Source of the DNA: Pelodera strongyloides
Lineage: Eukaryota; Nematoda; Chromadorea; Rhabditida; Rhabditidae
Assembly: GCA_036852015.1 (NCBI GenBank)
Contig: JAANDG010000228.1
Span: forward strand, 147,905-211,904
DNA: 64,000 nucleotides
Direction: 5' to 3'
The translations under genes were made by a program, and so were the position numbers. The notes beneath the pieces are model-generated. The model ran no database searches and was not told the DNA's origin. It saw nothing but the letters and a program-made list of their open reading frames with translations. Of this stretch, positions 19,733-32,600 are shown piece after piece. Every line of letters starts with the position of its first letter. Positions within the stretch are counted from its first letter, which is position 1.

Positions 19733-21017
19733 GCCAGATCTATTGGAAGAGAGCCGGAGCTGCCTCTTCCGATCACTCAAGTTGAGCGAACTGGAAACAA
19801 GACAAATTGGAAAAAGTGCAAGTATAATTGAGTAGTAAACCAGCGAAAAACACATGAAAAAGACAATTCTCACATTAAAAACAGGGGAATGATGCAGTTA
19901 CGCAAATTTACGTTGTCGCGACAGGAAGCTCAGTAATTTCAGTGTTTCACGGTTCTTTTCTTGCACAAACTATGAATAAAATGTCTCAATCAATAGCAAG
20001 GTGTAACTATCGTTGGGGGCGTTCTATTTTTTTTTGGGGTGTGGCCGACCGGGCTGAAACTCACCGGAAGAGGTAGGCAATGCCCAATCGACCGGATTGA
20101 AACCTTACTCGAGACAACTTACAAAGACATAATGTTCAAACCATTGAAACTGAGATCAGAAGACAAACAAAAATAAAAAAAAATGGAAAAAATTTTTGTC
20201 ACGGGCCTACGCGTGCCACATATGTGCAACCTGCGCGCAAAACCGCGCAACTGTTGCAATTTTGGTTTATGTCGTAGTTGATGGCGCGAAATTTATTTTT
20301 CGATAGGAAAACTACGGAATTGTACGAAATGACGAATACATTGCAAAAATTGACGAGTTCCGAGGTGTTCCGAAATTTTTTTGAACTACCTTCAGGTTCA
20401 AGGTTCAAGCGACTAATAAAAATCGAATAAAAAAGTTGATTTTGAAGTGACTGCCTTCTGCTGCTGCGGAAAATGGCTCACCGTTATAGGCCTCGTCATT
20501 GAATCAAAAGTGAGCACTGTTGCAGAAAATAATTGTCCATCGGTGACGGTGGTAAAAGTTTCTTGTAATGCAAATGGGCACTAACACACAAAGCAAGTTG
20601 TTGGTCGGCTTGACCCTGTTAAACTGTTAGGATACCCATTTGTTGAGAGACACATCTGTGATAAATAGCAAAACCATGTAGATCTCTGCTGCAACTATTC
20701 TTCAATCAATAAAACAGAAGACCTTTAATAGTGTTTTGTTGTATTGTACCAATCTTAAATGTTTCAATGAAATTCAACAGGCTTAGTGCTCACTTTAATA
20801 TCGTGTGGTAAGACAATATGCACGTAAAGTTTATCATTCGAATACGATATAACATTCGGGTACGTATATAACAAGAGAGAGATGGAGAGATTCGGGCTCG
20901 GTCCTGCAACATTTCGTTCGATCGTTCGATCCTGCTTGGCATTGCGACAGTAGCACTTTGGCGCATGAAGATATCGGAGAGAAATAGCAAATAGGCCCCC
21001 TTTGGGGATGAAATTTT
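19733..21017. other. Upstream region of CK2 alpha
   Basis: Holds the CK2 alpha leader with an acceptor-like TTTCCAG (minus, at 19791). Around 20210-20290 there are GC-bearing CGCGC motifs, including GGCGCGAAATTT, that could be E2F-like promoter elements. No gene recognised. The minus-strand frame 20764-21030 runs on after the stop of the next gene's last exon and is not assigned. Confidence 0.4.
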
Positions 21018-21112
21018 TTAGCGGTTCCAAGACGATGCTGAAAAGTAAATAATCTTATAAATAATTAAAAAATCAGGTTCTCTATTTCCTAGCCTGGGTG
21101 GCAAACAGAGGT

Positions 21113-21211
<99 letters not shown>

Positions 21212-21990
21212 ACGCACACACACACACACACACACACCACAGCCAACAGCATATCACACGTTTAGCCATATCACAAGTATTCCTTTTGAGTAAAACTTAC
21301 AAAAAATGGGCGGGTCGCTCCGCTCGATATATTTGAACGCCATTCGAATGTTTGTGGCCTGACGTATACCCAGTGACAATCGGTAGAACCTGTAATAGAA
21401 AGGCAATGTACTACAGAACCAAGCTGAGGCCTTGTTGTATTCAGCGAAGGCCAAAAGGTGCGCTGTGAGAGGAGAGAAAGAAAGAAAGAGAAAAATAGTG
21501 AAGGGGAGATTTTTAAATTGTATTTATTCATTTATCTCAGGGGAAGATGGTGTTCAACCAGGATTGTAGTGTAGATGAAGCGAACAGTTGAGGGCTAAAT
21601 CATTAAACAATTAGCGAATATCTTGCAATTACATCGCAATTGCGCCTTGATAGCAATAAGTCTAGCTGCAATGTAACTTACCACACTGTAGATATCGATT
21701 CGACTAAGAAAGTATTGTAAATTAGCAAGGAGAAAACATCGGTAGGCCTATATCAGATCCAGATGCTATATAGCAATATATAGACCGTCTTTCAAAGAAC
21801 GATAAAATACCATACTCAAATTATATAAATTTGCAGATATCGCGACAAAAGAAGTAAACTTAATCAACTAACCGCATACGCTTACTAGGTAGAGGAGACC
21901 ATACGCATCTTTCAAACAGCGAAAGGGCTCCAAAAGGGTTTCACAAAAAGGCTTGAAGAGCGAAGGCGACACCAGCAAGACGATCAGCAT
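21018..21990 (-). CDS. Small hydrophobic protein, 102 aa, with a micro-exon
   Basis: Predicted from four exons: 21990-21886, 21703-21682 (22-nt micro-exon), 21462-21301 and 21037-21018. Phases are 0, 1 and 1, all borders are GT-AG and all acceptors are good. The ATG is 3 nt after a TTTCAG acceptor, the usual layout of an SL-trans-spliced nematode start. The protein begins MLIVLLVSPSLFKPF, continues CETLLEPFRCLKDAYGLLYL and HLLAFAEYNKASAWFC, then STLPFYYRFYRLSLGIRQ, and ends SSWNR. A hydrophobic start could be a signal or anchor. The part TLPFYYRF resembles the xPxxxRF stretch of EXS-domain proteins, but this is too short to claim. Another frame of the last exon stays open for 88 codons, so the C-terminus is uncertain. 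Function unknown. Confidence 0.5.
21117..21240. repeat. (CA)n microsatellite
   Basis: About 120 bp of CA repeats with a few interruptions, in the last intron of the small minus-strand gene. Confidence 0.98.
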
Positions 21991-22049
21991 AGTCTGAAAC
22001 TAAGCAAAACGGCAGAAAAGAACAGTAGACTGACGAAAATTTTTTAAGA

Positions 22050-25000
22050 GTCACGCTAAATCACATTACTACTTATCCTACTTAATTCCTGCGGCTTCGC
22101 AACGGTGCCGCAGGAATATCACTCGAGGGAATGCACCCTAACTTACACTAACATGGATTAATTGATATGACGAAAAATATTTAAGATTCACGCTAATTCG
22201 TCCTACTTAATTCCTGCGGCTTCGCAACGGTGCCGCAGTATCACTCCTAACTTACACTAACATGGCTTAATTGATATGACGAAAAATATTTAAGCTTCAC
22301 GCTAATTCGTCCTACTTAATTCCTGCGGCTTCGCAACGGTGCCGCAGGAATATCACTCGAGAGAATGCACCCTAACTTACACTACATGGATTAATTGATA
22401 TGACGAAAAATATTTAAGCTTCACGCTAATTCATCCTACTTAATTCCTGCCTGCAGCTTCGCAACGGCCGCAGGAATATCCTCGAGAGAATGCACCCTAA
22501 CTTACACTAACATGGATTAATTGATATGACGAAAATTTTAAGCTTCACGCTATTCGTCCTACTTTAATTCCTGGGCTTCGCAACGGTGCCGCAGGAATAT
22601 CACCGAGAGAATGCACCCTAACTTTAACATGGATTAATTGATATGACGAAAAATATTTAAGCTTCACGCTAATTCATCCTACTTAATTCCTGCCTGCAGC
22701 TTCGCAACGGTGCCGCAGGAGTATCACTCGAGAGAATGCCCCTAACTTACACTAACTGGATTAATTGATATGACGAAAAATATTTGCTTCACGCTAATTA
22801 TCTACTTAATTCCTGCGGCTTCGCAACGGTGCCGCAGGAATATCACTCGAGAGAATGCACCTAACTTACAATAACATGGATTAATTGGTATGACGAAACA
22901 TATTTAAGCTTCACGCTAATTCATCCTACTTAATTCCTGCCTGCAGCTTCGCAACGGTGCCGCAGGAATATCACTCGAGAGAATGCACCCTAACTTACAC
23001 TAACATGGATTAATTGATATGACGAAAAATATTTAAGCTTCACGCTAATTCGTCCTACTTAATTCCTGCGGCTTCGCAACGGTGCCGCAGGAATATCACT
23101 CGAGAGAATGCACCCTAACTTACACTAACATGGATTAATTGATATGACGAAACACATTTAAGCTTCACGCTAATTCGTCCTACTTAATTCCTGCGGCTTC
23201 GCAACGGTGCCGCAGGAATATCACTCGAGGGAATGCACCCTAACTTACACTAACATGGATTAATTGATATGACGAAACATATTTAAGCTTCACGCTAATT
23301 CATCCTACTTAATTCCTGCGGCTTCGCAACGGTGCCGCAGGAATATCACTCGAGAGAATGCACCCTAACTTACACTAACATGGATTAATTGATATGACGA
23401 AAAATATTTAAGCTTCACGCTAATTCGTCCTACTTAATTCCTGCGGCTTCGCAACGGTGCCGCAGGAATATCACTCGAGAGAATGCATCCTAACTTACAC
23501 TGACATGGATTAATTGATATGACGAAAAATATTTGAGCTTCACGCTAATTCGTCCTACTTAATTCCTGCGGCTTCGCAACGGTGCCGCAGGAATATCACT
23601 CGAGGGAATGCACCCTAACTTACACTAACATGGATTAATTGATATGACGAAAAATATTTAAGCTTCACGCTAATTCGTCCTACTTAATTCCTGCGGCTTC
23701 GCAACGGTGCCGCAGGAATATCACTCGAGAGAATGCACCCTAACTTACAAACATGGATTAATTGGTATGACGAAACATATTTAAGCTTCACGCTAATTCA
23801 TCCTACTTAATTCCTGCCTGCAGCTTCGCAACGGTGCCGCAGGAATATCACTCGAGAGAATGCACCCTAACTTGACGAAAAATATTTAAGCTTCACGCTA
23901 ATTCGTCCTACTTAATTCCTGCGGCTTCGCAACGGTGCCGCAGGAATATCACTCGAGAGAATGCACCCTAACTTACACTAACATGGATTAATTGATATGA
24001 CGAAACACATTTAAGCTTCACGCTAATTATCCTACTTAATTCCTGCGGCTTCGCAACTGTGCCGCAGGAATATCATCCTAACTTACACAACATGTATTAA
24101 TTGATGTGACGAAACATATTTAAGCTTCACGCTAATTCATCCTACTTAATTCCTGCGGCTTCGCAACGGTGCCGCAGGAATATCACTCGAGAGAATGCAC
24201 CCTAACTTACACTAACATGGATTAATTGATATGACGAAAAATATTTAAGCTTCACGCTAATTCGTCCTACTTAATTCCTGCGGCTTCGCAACGGTGCCGC
24301 AGGAATATCACTCGAGGGAATGCACCCTAACTTACACTAACATGGATTAATTGATATGACGAAAAATATTTAAGCTTCACGCTAATTCATCCTACTTAAT
24401 TCCTGCCTGCAGCTTCGCAACGGTGCCGCAGGAATATCACTCGAGAGAATGCACCCTAACTTACACTAACATGGATTAATTGATATGACGAAAAATATTT
24501 AAGCTTCACGCTAATTCGTCCTACTTAATTCCTGCGGCTTCGCAACGGTGCCGCAGGAATATCACTCGAGAGAATGCACCCTAACTTACACTAACATGGA
24601 TTAATTGGTATGACGAAACATATTTAAGCTTCACGCTAATTCATCCTACTTAATTCCTGCGGCTTCGCAACGGTGCCGCAGGAATATCACTCGAGGGAAT
24701 GCACCCTAACTTACACTAACATGGATTAATTGATATGACGAAAAATATTTAAGCTTCACGCTAATTCGTCCTACTTAATTCCTGCGGCTTTGCAACGGTG
24801 CCGCAGGAATATCACTCGAGGGAATGCACCCTAACTTACACTAACATGGATTAATTGATATGACGAAAAATATTTAAGATTCACGCTAATTCGTCCTACT
24901 TAATTCCTGCGGCTTCGCAACGGTGCCGCAGGAATCTCACTCGAGAGAATGCACCCTAACTTACACTAACATGGATTAATTGATATGACGAAACATATTT

Positions 25001-25266
25001 AAGCTTCACGCTAATTCATCCTACTTAATTCCTGCGGCTTCGCAACGGTGCCGCAGGAATATCACTCGAGAGAATGCACCCTAACTTACATTAACATGGA
25101 TTAATTGATATGACGAAACATATTTAAGCTTCACGCTAATTCATCCTACTTAATTCCTGCGGCTTCGCAACGGTGCCGCAGGAATATCACCCCGTGAGAG
25201 ACTGCACGCCAACTAACTTTTACTAACATTAATTAAGACGAAAAATATTTAAGAGCCACGCTAAAG
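22050..25266. repeat. 125-bp satellite, about 26 tandem copies, most with a hairpin
   Basis: Period is 125 bp in undamaged copies (for example at 23191, 23316, 23441 and 23566). Most units contain a perfect inverted repeat with 11-bp arms ATTCCTGCGGC and GCCGCAGGAAT around an 11-nt loop. About five copies (near 22445, 22685, 22937, 23813 and 24404) have a variant 5' arm with CCTGCCTGCAGC that keeps only the outer 8 bp. Other unit words are ACTCGAGAGAATGCACCC, CTAACATGGATTAATTG and TTTAAGCTTCACGCTAA. Variants AAAAATATTT/CGTCC and AAACATATTT/CATCC tend to go together. Small deletions cluster in the left part. Both array edges end in similar divergent words (AAGAGTCACGCTAAA and AAGAGCCACGCTAAA). 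No open frame. Confidence 0.97.
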
Positions 25267-25952
25267 CACATTCCACATCACATGGATATTGAAACGGCTG
25301 GTATATATATAATTAAGAGTTATTGAACCTTTTAAACACCTAGAATTATGGCGATTTTGGAAATTCTGTATAGTGGGGATTCGAAAATAAAGTTCTGCAA
25401 TCTGCAAGAAGGACAGTTCAAAAGGGCAGAAACAAAAGTGATGCAATTTAAATAAAGGGTTTTGTTCCGAAACATCATTTTCAACTATTAATGCTTAGTT
25501 TCGCCGATACAACTAAAGGTACTAAAGTTCTATGCTACATGAAACTAGTTGGCTTGACCTTGTGATCTAGGATTTCGATCAATATGAGAGTTGCAAAGGG
25601 CAGAGACTCAGCTTGGGAATTGGTGCGCGTTCAGATGATGCGAATACAAACTAGCTAACATCACAGAAAGACTTATTAATAAAAGGATTAATATATGAGC
25701 GCACGGAGCTTTGGTGAGGGTATATATGAGTCGCAAGAGAGGGGCGGAGTCTCAGCTTCGGAAAATCTCCCGCGCTTATTCTGGGCGGAGTCAGGGTCAA
25801 AATTCCTTCGTCTACGCTATGTATGGGAGGGAGACAGAGACACATCTGCCTTGGGGACAGACCCGGGGGCAACTATTTTCGCACAGCGACAGGGGGGTTG
25901 TGGGTGCCGCGATGTTGGCATTTTCGTATGGATTTATATGGAAAAATAACTG

Positions 25953-25992
<40 letters not shown>

Positions 25993-26614
25993 AAGATAAT
26001 AAAAGGCAAAAAAATTACTAATCGGAAATTGGAATAAAACACTGATTTAGATTACGGTAACTTGATAACGTGACATGAAAATGATGTGGTCTCCAAGTAT
26101 GCTGAAAATTAACAGTATCTGGAAACTACACGAGAATATTTTTTTAATTTTCCATATTATATAAGCATATTTCGTGCAGAAATACGGTAGCATTGTAATC
26201 ACACCGATTTTTGGGATACAATAAACCCCATTATCATTTTGCAAAAAATCGCGTTCGAAGAACACAACGAACGCGCAATCATTGACCACGCCTCCTCGAA
26301 GCAAAATTTTTTTTTTTTTTTTTTTCCAAAAAATCGAGCCGCGCATTTGTATTTTATTTTTTGTTTGCATTTTGTCGATCGTTTCGTTTTGTTTTGTGCT
26401 TTCGTTTGTTCCAGAACAATTCTATTGTACTGCAGACTGTTTCCTGTTTCTTGTTGGAAGCCTGAACAGTATAACTTAACCCTGCAGAAGGATGGTAGCT
26501 TCTGTCTGTGAAAAACATGCTGTCGAATATTTGTTTAATTGTTGGTATTAATCTCCATTAAAACAAGGCATTTGTGTTTGCTCAGTTTTCTTTACTCGCT
26601 TTGCAGAACATCGG
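25267..26614. other. Upstream region of the RING-finger gene
   Basis: Contains a diverged duplication: ATGAGAGTTGCAAAGGGC near 25583 and a related ATGAGTCGCAAGAGAGG near 25726, both leading into an ACTCAGCTT/TCTCAGCTT word. Two GGGCGGAGTC-like boxes (25742, 25787) may be promoter elements. There is a (AT)n run at 25957-25990 and a T17 run near 26308. The last acceptor TTTGCAG (26606) precedes the ATG by 8 nt and could be a spliced-leader or leader-intron acceptor. No gene is supported here. Confidence 0.45.
25957..25990. repeat. (AT)n microsatellite
   Basis: About 17 AT units, without interruption. Confidence 0.97.
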
Positions 26615-29600
26615 ATGATGTCCTCTTCGGGTAACAACGAGAGCACGGAAACAGTGAACAAGAATCAAGTTCAGGTATTTTCAATATCTTGTCTTCTATT
26701 TATAATTATTGATTCTGGGTACGTGGGTGTTTCGAATACTGTCTAATTTTAGGCGACAGTCAGCGACGATGTAACAGACGCAGCGGATTCTTCTACCCTC
26801 GTCGAAGTGCATGCGTGTGGAATTTGCTATTCGGTATGCTGTATATTTTTTCCCATTGCGAAGTCCGTTGGAATGCGTACATCAACCTAGTTAGGGCGCA
26901 TTCGAGATGAGAAATTCCGGAAAGCAAAAAAGTCTATTGAGTCTAGATGTTCTTAATTTGTACGATTTATAATTTCAGCGCTATGATACTGGTAAAAAGA
27001 TCCCGAAAGTGCTTCCTTGTGGCCATACCTACTGTCTTGTATGTATCAGTTCAATTGCCCGTAATGGACGTCGGAAGCTGAACTGCCCATCTTGTCGTAC
27101 GCCATCAAAAGTCTCTCTGCGCACCCTTCCCAACAATTTTCAGCTTACCGGTAATCTTTTACAACGATTTAGAGTAATTCCCAATTTCTGGTTTCCAATT
27201 TTCAATTCTGCAAATTTTACAAGACAAAAGACATCGTTCCCGTATGTTGAAGGGTACTGATTTCGTAAGGCTTTTGATCTTGAATTTCGTTAAATTTAGC
27301 ATATAACCGCAGATTTTTTAGATTTACTTTCAAAATTGAAATTAATTGACGAATCACCACCGACTGCAGAATCTATTGGAGAGAGAGATCAGTTACTTGC
27401 TCAAGTTATCGGACAGCTTAATGACTCTGGTGCGTTTCTTTGCCGTACGTAGTATTTCAATTTCAATCATTTGTTAAAGCTAACGCCAAGGAGTTTCTGA
27501 AATAATTATTTATTGCAATATGTGCCTTCCGGTCGAGACGTTCACCTAAAATGTCTTTGGTCAAGAGGACGCAAAAAAGCGTTCTCAAAACCACGTATAA
27601 AAAAGCGTTCTCAAACCCACGTGCCAGATCGCTTTTATTTTAATGGTCCCAAGTTTAGACGATAGTGACTCGGAGGACTTCTTGAGTGAGGCCGATATTG
27701 GAGAGTTGTTGGATGTTGGTGCGACCATACAGAGAGCGAAACGACTCAAAATGGTACTGCCTTTGTTGCTATTAGGCTATTACTTTGGAGAATTTTGTTA
27801 TGGTCAAAGGCGCAAGGTCTCTCTCCTTCAGTACAGTAGTTGGAATATTTCCTTTAGTGGGCCAATGGACGAGAAACGTCTGGGAATGTACTATGTTTGA
27901 TATTGACGTAGCGAAATTGATAAGTAAGTCGGGTAGATGCGCCGCATGAGGCAACCCGCCCCTCTGTGTGTAACGCGGAGCTAGGGACAATCAGTATTGG
28001 TTGCGTGAAAAAGTGTGTGTGTAGCTCAACCGGTGAGTGCTTGCTAGCCATGCAAGTGACGCGGGTTCGAGTCCGCTCCACGCCAAGTTTTTCGCAATAG
28101 ACCAGATTGTTGCCTAGGAGCCATGGGGGCCGAACCCCACTTAGCCCTGATACGTGATATTTGCGTATCTTTTAAATTCTTATAATTAGTTGGGGGTTGG
28201 GAAGATTGCGGTAGCGGTTGGGTTTTTAGTATTTAGTATTATTATTTTAGCAATTGGACTGCGTGGAGTCTCATATATTCCTCCCCGGGGACGAGGCCGA
28301 TTTGCAGGAGTTTAAAAGTGATTACTTTTCGATAGTTATTTAATAAGGGTTACGTAAGTTGTAGCTCACTAAGCTAGCTAACGGAAACGTATGCAAATAT
28401 AAGTATGTTCCGGCTCACGCAGAGTAACTCTTGTTGGTGATAAGTCCTTTCTCTCCATTACTTTGGTTTACTACTACCTGCTGTTGGCTACACTGCTACA
28501 CAGTGGAATCGTTTAGTTGTAGAGTTCTTCTTTTTTTTCAGCGAACTCTCGTAAGATCACACAAATAATTGATAAGCTGAAGTCGCTGAAGGACCAGTTC
28601 ATAACTATGCGTCATGCTTTAGGAGAAACGCGGATTGATGTAAGTTGTTTTTTCTATTAAACAATTAAACTGTTTTCAAATATTTATTAGACTTACGTAG
28701 GGCGCACCATCGTAAAAGAAATTATGGTAAGTAAGTAAGGATTTTGCTATTTTGTCCTTTCTTCGTTGTCTGTGTGTTTGATGTGGGTTGTAGTGAGAGC
28801 CGGTGGTCTCTTGGTCTTATTATTTCGCGGGCTTTTTCTAACACATAACGCTTTTTATTATTTTATTCACATCACTTTTTCAGGGGTACTGTTAGATTAG
28901 GCGGGGTAATTTATTAGCTAATGTTTTCATTATCATCTTTTTTTCAGGGTCGAGAGATGACGCGCAGTATTGTGCAACGGAATCGCGCCTCTTTGCAGCT
29001 TCCGGAGGAGCAGCTGAATAGATTTATCGGCGGACGGCTAACGGGAGCTGTGGAAAGCTTGGCCAATTTCAATCCTCGCGCCGAGTACATGGATTTGTTG
29101 AACGCGTTCCGCGACGCGGTTGTTTCCGCAGAAGAGTAAGTTTACGTTGTAGGTTGTATAATTTGATGAACCTTAACCTTATTGATAAGTATATCCTTAT
29201 CTAGTGTCGGAGACCTACGTCGCTAATTGGCTAATTGCTAACAGATTAATGTTTAATTGGCTAATTGCTAGCAGGCAGTCTTTTAGTGTGCTCCCGCCTT
29301 TTCATGGTGCTGATCACGACCTCGACCTCCATCGCTTCCGATTCCATTTTGATGAGAGTGGGAATGACACGTGAGTTGAATTGAGACTGTTGTTTTTCCT
29401 CTGGGTATAAAAGTCTATTCCATATCTTTTATACTGGGTTCTGGATATTTTTGTGTTACCTGCTCGTGCTCATTTTTACTTCCTTGAAAGAATAGAAATG
29501 AAAGCTTCAAACTAGGCGAACCCAGGACATAATTATCGTTTTGAAATCTTGAGTTGATTCCCGAAATTCTGCCGATGTATGATACGTTGCTAAAATGCTG

Positions 29601-32600
29601 AAACGTCGTATGCTTAATATTCTAATCGCGACGGTGGTATTGCTGTTAGCGCTGAAAACTTGGGCAATATGCAAATTTGGAAGGTGGTTTCGTCGGGCCG
29701 GGAAGTTAGCCAACGAGTTTATGCTATGACTATGAGCGAACCACGTGTTACGCAGGTATGATCTGCGCGCCCTTACCCGATACCTATTACTATTTGAATT
29801 TTATCATTTATCGTGCATCCCTTTCACTATTTTGTTTCCAGCGATGGTTCGGACGATGAGTTTGGTCGTTTTGGTGATGACTATAATAATCCGTGGGATC
29901 TCCCATCAGAGGACGACTGGGAAGGGGAAGACCTGGAGGAGATCGCCTACCTCGCCAATATATACGGACCGGAGGCGGCGGCTAGTGAAGCGGCGGCACA
30001 AACTGGCGTTCTTCAGGTAATGGATTGATGATTGATGATTCTTACTTATTTAACTCTTTCACGTCGCTAGGGTGGTTGTGCTCTAATGGAAAATCGGCAG
30101 TTGAAAGTAGTAATCAATACTTGAAGGATGATATTGGTAACTTCAACGCTTCAACCTGAGTAAGCGAAGCAAACTAATGTATTAATGTAAGATATGTGCA
30201 GTGCAATGTCGAGAATTTAGTTATTCTTGCATCTGTGGCTTTTTTTCACGTCTGAACTGACAATGTGATTATCTATCGATAACGCTAACAATATTCTTGC
30301 CGAGCCGATTGTTTATGGTTGTATGGTGGCACCTTTGTCGTTTAGGGCTCGTTCGCTCGTTCGGGGTACGGAATTCCGTTCCGAACAAAAAACGTTTCAA
30401 CAGTAGTTCGGGATGGGCGGTCGGAAAAAGGAATTACATTTCCGACCGACCATCGTGAACTACTGTTGAAACGTTTTTTGTTCGGAATTCCGTATCCAGA
30501 ACGCGATCTGAAAGTTTATCAAGGTACTAGGTACTAGGTCTTGGTTTAGGCCAGCTCGACTCAATGCGGATCAATAAGTGATCAGACTTTAATTGTATGC
30601 GGCTGTATTAAACATTTAAACATTTATTAACATAAGCACACAGCCTTATGAGTGGAAATCAATAGAAGTACCAATAAACTGCAAATAATAATGAGAAGTG
30701 AAGTACAAATTAATAAAATAACGGTGTATCAACAACAACAAGTAACAATATTAACTATATATTTTCAGCAAGTGAACGGTCGTTGGCGATGCACGGTGTG
30801 TGACTGTTATGTTCCATCAGATAACAGGGGAAAACTCACACATATAATGGGAAGGAGACATACAGCCGCATCCGATGCCCAAGGCCTTAATGTAAGTGGT
30901 TTATTATGTTAAAGCAGTATGGCAACCTGTTTTTGAAACGTGTGCTGGACATCTCATTCCCATGTGTTGTATGCCAAATCACTGTAGGATACTGCGCGAT
31001 TTTAGTTTAATTATATCAATTTGTATACACCATATGAGCATACATTTGTCCAGCATACGTCACAAATCCTTTTTTATATAGCGAATAGCTTCAGTTAAAT
31101 ATTGCATAGCATTTTCCATCCTATGTAGAAAATACTATGTGAAATATGACATTTTCAGGTGTTGCTTTTTTCATATGTTCAATATTGTGTTTTTTTTCTC
31201 CTCGCTTGTTTTAGTAGAAATACGAATATAAGAATAGACCTGTTCAGAGTAGAAATACGAATGTAAGAATAGACGTATGTTCAGTTGTGCATATCCTTTA
31301 ACGTTTTAGCGAAGTGCTACACCCGACCCCGCGCTACCGGCTGTGGAGATATTCTCGCCAGCACAACGCAACAATAGGGCTCGAAGACCACCGGTGTGTG
31401 CTTTTAACTTGTCGTATTGTTCTAGTGTGTATGTATGTATGTGTGTGTGTGTATATGTGTATGGGTGCGTGTTGTGTTGTGTATGTGTGTCAGCAAATCA
31501 ACACATTCTTTTAGAACAATACTGCTCGGTCAAGATCGCGTTATCCAAATGTGGATGCTGGCGGAGAAGGCTCACAACAGAGATTCACCAGTGGAAGAGG
31601 GAGACGAGGTAGGGGCGCCAACTTGAGATTTTTTTTATTTACGTGTTTTCAGGTGTTTATAAAAATATATAATACCAGACGGCTACGCCGCCTGAGGCGA
31701 CTTACATGGAAATATGATTGGTTCACCATGGGCATACTTATATACAAAGTTCTAAACGTATCATAAGAAATTCACATAATAGGAAACATATGCATACTTC
31801 GATATTGAGCTGCGAAACTCTTTTTATACCCGAACGCGAAATTTGCATTTCGTAACGCACATCGGTATGCAAATTGCGCTACAGTTACTCTTTTATATAA
31901 TAAGATCGTGTCGTCGATTCTCAGGATCAGGAAGTAGGACTGTTTGTAACTCATTCGTTAATTCGTTTACATAGTGTTAGTGTTAGTACTGCTATTTGGG
32001 ACTATGGTACATGTACCGTTTAGCAGGCATCGGGTGTTTTAGAATCTTTTAGAATTTTCATTCGTCATGTCTTATGAAATTGTATTATTTAAGTGTATGT
32101 TAATTCTAACCTCAAACACGGGTAATTAAACCTCATTTAAATTATTGTAATTGACTGCCGTTTCATTTTAAGGAACTGGGCAAGGAGCGGCGGCGCCTTC
32201 TAATTCTGGAGTCCGCTTTTCTGGAGTTCGAGGTCGAAATGCGAATGCTCCGTCGGGTTCAGGCGGCCATCGAAGTGTTAGTTCCACGCGAGCGACTAAT
32301 GGGAGTGCTGCATTCTATCGGGACCGCGATGATGGAGATAGGAACAGAGGTTGGCATTTGAATCGATTCATTCTTTCCGCTTAAAGTGGTATAACACCCT
32401 GTTTTTGAGCTTGGAATTTGAACAGATTCATTCGTTCCGCTTAAATTGGTATAACGTCTTATTTTTGCACCAATGTTAGACGGTATAATTGTTTATGTAG
32501 TTGTTTTTGTGTCTAATAATTACCTTCATTCGCATTTTCGCATAAAACATATGGAAATGAATTTGTCGAAGATTCACTTCATAAACCCAACCTCGTTTGG

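Noticed and set aside
21018..21269. Cys/Val-rich frame (minus) over the CA repeat
   Set aside because: Pure microsatellite translation.
22050..25266. CRISPR-like array
   Set aside because: Repeats are 125 bp without unique spacers, in a eukaryotic genome; this is a satellite.
28015..28085. Functional tRNA-Gly(GCC)
   Set aside because: Position 33 is not T, the T stem is one base short and the acceptor stem is mismatched; kept only as a tRNA-like or SINE sequence.
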